The notes beneath the pieces were generated by a model. That model was not told the origin of the DNA, ran no database searches, and worked only from the letters and a program-made list of their open reading frames with translations. The position numbers and the translations under genes were made by a program. Positions 22,599 to 24,745 of a stretch of 24,745 bases of DNA are shown in pieces. The stretch spans positions 16,224 through 40,968 of the forward strand of contig DILD01000054.1 of NCBI GenBank assembly GCA_002424845.1, in the 5' to 3' direction. Source of the DNA: Thiobacillus denitrificans. Its GTDB lineage: Bacteria > Pseudomonadota > Gammaproteobacteria > Burkholderiales > Thiobacillaceae. Positions within the stretch are counted from its first letter, which is position 1; every line of letters starts with the position of its first letter.

Positions 22599-23795
22599 AT
22601 GGCATTGATCCCGATTGAAGACCTGAAGAAACAACCGCCGCCCAAGGGCTGGGCGCCCTTTGCGCTCGGTTTCCGCCCGTTCTTCCTGTCGGCGGGGATC
22701 TATGCCGTCGTGATGCTCGCGCTGTGGCTGCGGGTGCTGCAAGGCGATCTGGATACCGGTAGCCTGCCGCCGCTCATCTGGCATGGCCATGAAATGCTGT
22801 TCGGGTTTGCCGTGGCGGTGATAGCCGGCTTCCTGCTGACCGCCGCGCAGAACTGGACCGGCATCCGCACCCCGTCCGGCCCGCCGCTGGCCGCGCTGTT
22901 CCTGCTTTGGCTGGCCGGACGCCTGAGCTTTCTGGTGCCGGGTTTGCCGCCCGCCCTGGTGGCCTTGATCGACCTGAGTTTCCTGCCGATTCTGGCGCTG
23001 GTGCTGGCGCTGCCCATCCTCAAGGCGAAGCAGCTCCACAACTACCCGTTTCCGCTCATGCTGCTTGCGCTGACGGCCGCCAACGCGCTGGTGCATGCCG
23101 AATCCCTGGGCTGGACGCTCGACACGGCCAGCACCGGGCTGCATCTCGCCACCTATGTGGTGATCACCATGATCGTGGTGATGGGCGGCCGGGTCATCCC
23201 GAGCTTCACCGACAACAAACTGCAAACCCGTGCCCGCCGCTGGAAGACCATCGAATGGCTGGCGCCAACCGCCACGCTTGCGGCCTTGATCGCCGCGCTG
23301 ATCGCGCCGGTCTCGCCGGTCACCGCCTTGCTGGCCGCTGCGGCGGCAGGCGTGCATGGCGTGCGCCTGTCGGGCTGGCATACCCGGAAACTCTGGTCGG
23401 TGCCGCTGCTCTGGGTGCTGCATCTGGGCTATGCGTGGGTTGTGATCGGCTTCGCGCTGCTGGCACTCTCCGCCATGGGGATCGCGGGCGCAGCAGGCAG
23501 TTCGCTCCATGCTTTCAGCGCCGGCGCGATTGGCGTGCTCACGCTGGGCATGATGGCGCGGGTGTCGCTGGGGCACGCCGGACGCATGCTGGAGCCCGCA
23601 CCCGTGATGACATATGTTTTTGCCGCGCTCAACCTCGCCGCCTTCGTCCGGGTGGCCCTGACTTTTCACTTTCCCGCCGCCTATACACAGTGGATGGTTG
23701 TGGCCGGACTATTGTGGATGGCCGCCTTCAGCGTGTTCGTCGTCCTGTATGCCCCCATCCTGATGAGGCCACGCGTGGACGGCAAACCCGGCTAA
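22599..23795 (+). CDS. nnrS: NnrS family membrane protein
   Basis: A 398-residue polytopic protein with about 12 hydrophobic segments, of the NnrS family. NnrS is a heme- and copper-containing membrane protein first found in denitrifiers and linked to tolerance of NO and its iron complexes; its reaction is not settled. Family marks are the N-terminal GFRPFFLSAGIYA (24-36), WHGHEMLFGFAVAVIAGFLLTAAQNWTG (61-88), MGGRVIPSFTDN (about 195-206), and a C-terminal segment with LGHAGR. The His residues in WHGHE and LGHAGR are candidate metal ligands. It fits an operon that produces nitrite and so NO. It starts 26 bases after the DsrC-like gene and its stop shares one base with the next start. Confidence 0.93.
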   Translation: MALIPIEDLKKQPPPKGWAPFALGFRPFFLSAGIYAVVMLALWLRVLQGDLDTGSLPPLIWHGHEMLFGFAVAVIAGFLLTAAQNWTGIRTPSGPPLAALFLLWLAGRLSFLVPGLPPALVALIDLSFLPILALVLALPILKAKQLHNYPFPLMLLALTAANALVHAESLGWTLDTASTGLHLATYVVITMIVVMGGRVIPSFTDNKLQTRARRWKTIEWLAPTATLAALIAALIAPVSPVTALLAAAAAGVHGVRLSGWHTRKLWSVPLLWVLHLGYAWVVIGFALLALSAMGIAGAAGSSLHAFSAGAIGVLTLGMMARVSLGHAGRMLEPAPVMTYVFAALNLAAFVRVALTFHFPAAYTQWMVVAGLLWMAAFSVFVVLYAPILMRPRVDGKPG

Positions 23796-24745
23796 TGCGC
23801 ACGCTTGCCGAGCGCATCCATACCTTCGGCCATGCCATGCTGGCGCGCCACGGCGAGCGGGTGCACAAGATCGCACTCGACGCCGGCTTCACCTGCCCCA
23901 ACCGCGACGGCAGCAAAGGCATCGGCGGCTGCAGCTTCTGCAACAACAAATCCTTTTCTCCCGGCGCACGCGACCCGGTTCCATTGGCCGCGCAGTTCGA
24001 CCGCGCGCGGGCCCGCATCGCACACGGCACCGGCGCGCGCCGCTTCATCGCCTATTTCCAGGCCTACACCAACACCTATGCCCACGTGGACGAACTGCGC
24101 GCGCTGTACGACGCCGCGCTGGAAGCGCCCGACGTGATCGGACTGTCGATCGGCACCCGGCCCGACTGCGTGCCGCCGCCGGTGCTGGACCTGCTTGCCG
24201 AGTATCAGCAACGCGGCCACGAAGTCTGGCTGGAGCTGGGCCTGCAATCCGCCTTCGACGCCACGCTGGCGCGCGTCAACCGCGGCCACGGCTTCGCCGA
24301 ATACGTGACGGCCACCCGCGCGGCGCGGGCGCGCGGTATTCCGGTGTGCTGCCATCTGATCGTCGGCCTGCCAGGCGAGGATGCGTCCCACAGCCACGTC
24401 AGCCTCGAGCGCGTGCTCGAGGTCGGCGTCGATGGCCTCAAGCTGCACCCGCTGCACGTGGTGAAGCACACCAAGCTTGCGATCGAATGGAAGCGCGGCG
24501 AGTACCAGCCACTGGCCGAAGCGGACTACCTGCGCATCGCCGCCGACCTGATCGAGCGCACGCCGTGGGAAGTGGTGTACCACCGCGTCACCGGCACTGC
24601 CTCGCCAGACATCCTGTTGGCGCCCGAGTGGTGCGCCAAGAAGTGGGACATCCTCAACGGCATCGCCGACGAACTGGCACGGCGCGACAGCCGCCAGGGC
24701 GCGCGCGCGGGCCAAACCTGGAAGGAGAAAAGTCATGCCGCTTGA
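23795..24745 (+). CDS. TIGR01212-family (YhcC-like) radical SAM protein
   Basis: A 316-residue radical SAM protein of the YhcC type; the substrate of this family is not established. The [4Fe-4S] cysteines are not in the usual CxxxCxxC spacing but in the family form C34-x11-C46-x2-C49 (FTCPNRDGSKGIGGCSFC). Further family marks are FQAYTNTYA, GLSIGTRPDCVP, LELGLQSAFD, HLIVGLPGED and LKLHPLHVVKHTKLA. The ATG shares one base with the nnrS stop (TAATG), so translation is coupled. The TGA stop is the last three bases of the window, so the gene is complete. Its place behind nnrS may reflect a shared transcript rather than shared function. Confidence 0.92.
   Translation: MRTLAERIHTFGHAMLARHGERVHKIALDAGFTCPNRDGSKGIGGCSFCNNKSFSPGARDPVPLAAQFDRARARIAHGTGARRFIAYFQAYTNTYAHVDELRALYDAALEAPDVIGLSIGTRPDCVPPPVLDLLAEYQQRGHEVWLELGLQSAFDATLARVNRGHGFAEYVTATRAARARGIPVCCHLIVGLPGEDASHSHVSLERVLEVGVDGLKLHPLHVVKHTKLAIEWKRGEYQPLAEADYLRIAADLIERTPWEVVYHRVTGTASPDILLAPEWCAKKWDILNGIADELARRDSRQGARAGQTWKEKSHAA
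24734..24745 (+). CDS. Start of a further gene, cut by the window edge
   Basis: An ATG at 24734 has AAGGAG 7 bases upstream and opens a second frame overlapping the end of the radical SAM gene. Only four codons are visible (M-P-L, then an incomplete reading at the edge), so the product cannot be named. The strong ribosome site in the 3' end of the preceding gene suggests another member of the same operon. Confidence 0.45.
   Translation, partial: HAA

Noticed and set aside
1..24745. CRISPR array, tRNA genes, insertion sequences or phage genes
   Set aside because: No regularly spaced direct repeats, tRNA-like folds with conserved arms, transposase or phage reading frames were seen on either strand.

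Overview
The window reads as chromosome of a GC-rich betaproteobacterium, most likely a denitrifying sulfur oxidiser of the Thiobacillus type. That placement is inference. It rests on the beta-type RNase P RNA core, the narXL / narK1-narK2-narGHJI order, and a DsrC-family gene plus a sulfide:quinone-oxidoreductase-like gene behind narI. No transposase, integrase, tRNA, rRNA operon or CRISPR array is visible.

Left third (1-7372, minus strand): the start of the division and cell wall (dcw) cluster, in transcription order mraZ, rsmH, ftsL, ftsI, murE, murF, mraY. mraY runs off the left edge. Neighbouring genes overlap by 1-4 bases or lie 1 base apart, so this is one tightly coupled operon. It is read from a sigma70-type promoter whose -10 box and start point lie inside four 10-bp-phased MraZ boxes.

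Middle (7380-8534, minus strand): an AT-rich gap with a rho-independent terminator and a consensus DnaA 9-mer, then a compact RNase P RNA gene (rnpB) with its own -10 box, then narL.

Right two thirds: narX-narL (minus) is divergent from a long plus-strand run: narK1, narK2, narG, narH, narJ, narI, an SQR-like flavoprotein, a DsrC-like protein, nnrS and a YhcC-type radical SAM gene, with the start of one more gene at the right edge. The 291-bp divergent region carries a perfect 7-2-7 NarL site. NarX senses nitrate and NarL activates. NarK1 and NarK2 move nitrate in and nitrite out. NarGHI oxidises quinol and reduces nitrate in the cytoplasm, and NarJ matures NarG. NnrS is a membrane protein tied to NO stress.

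The least ordinary part is the tail behind narI. The SQR-like protein lacks the redox cysteines of true SQR and has a C-terminal extension. The DsrC-like protein keeps only the inner arm cysteine, the reverse of TusE. Two intercistronic gaps inside narGHJI are also odd: a terminator-shaped hairpin with a U-tract between narG and narH, and a dispersed palindromic repeat between narH and narJ.
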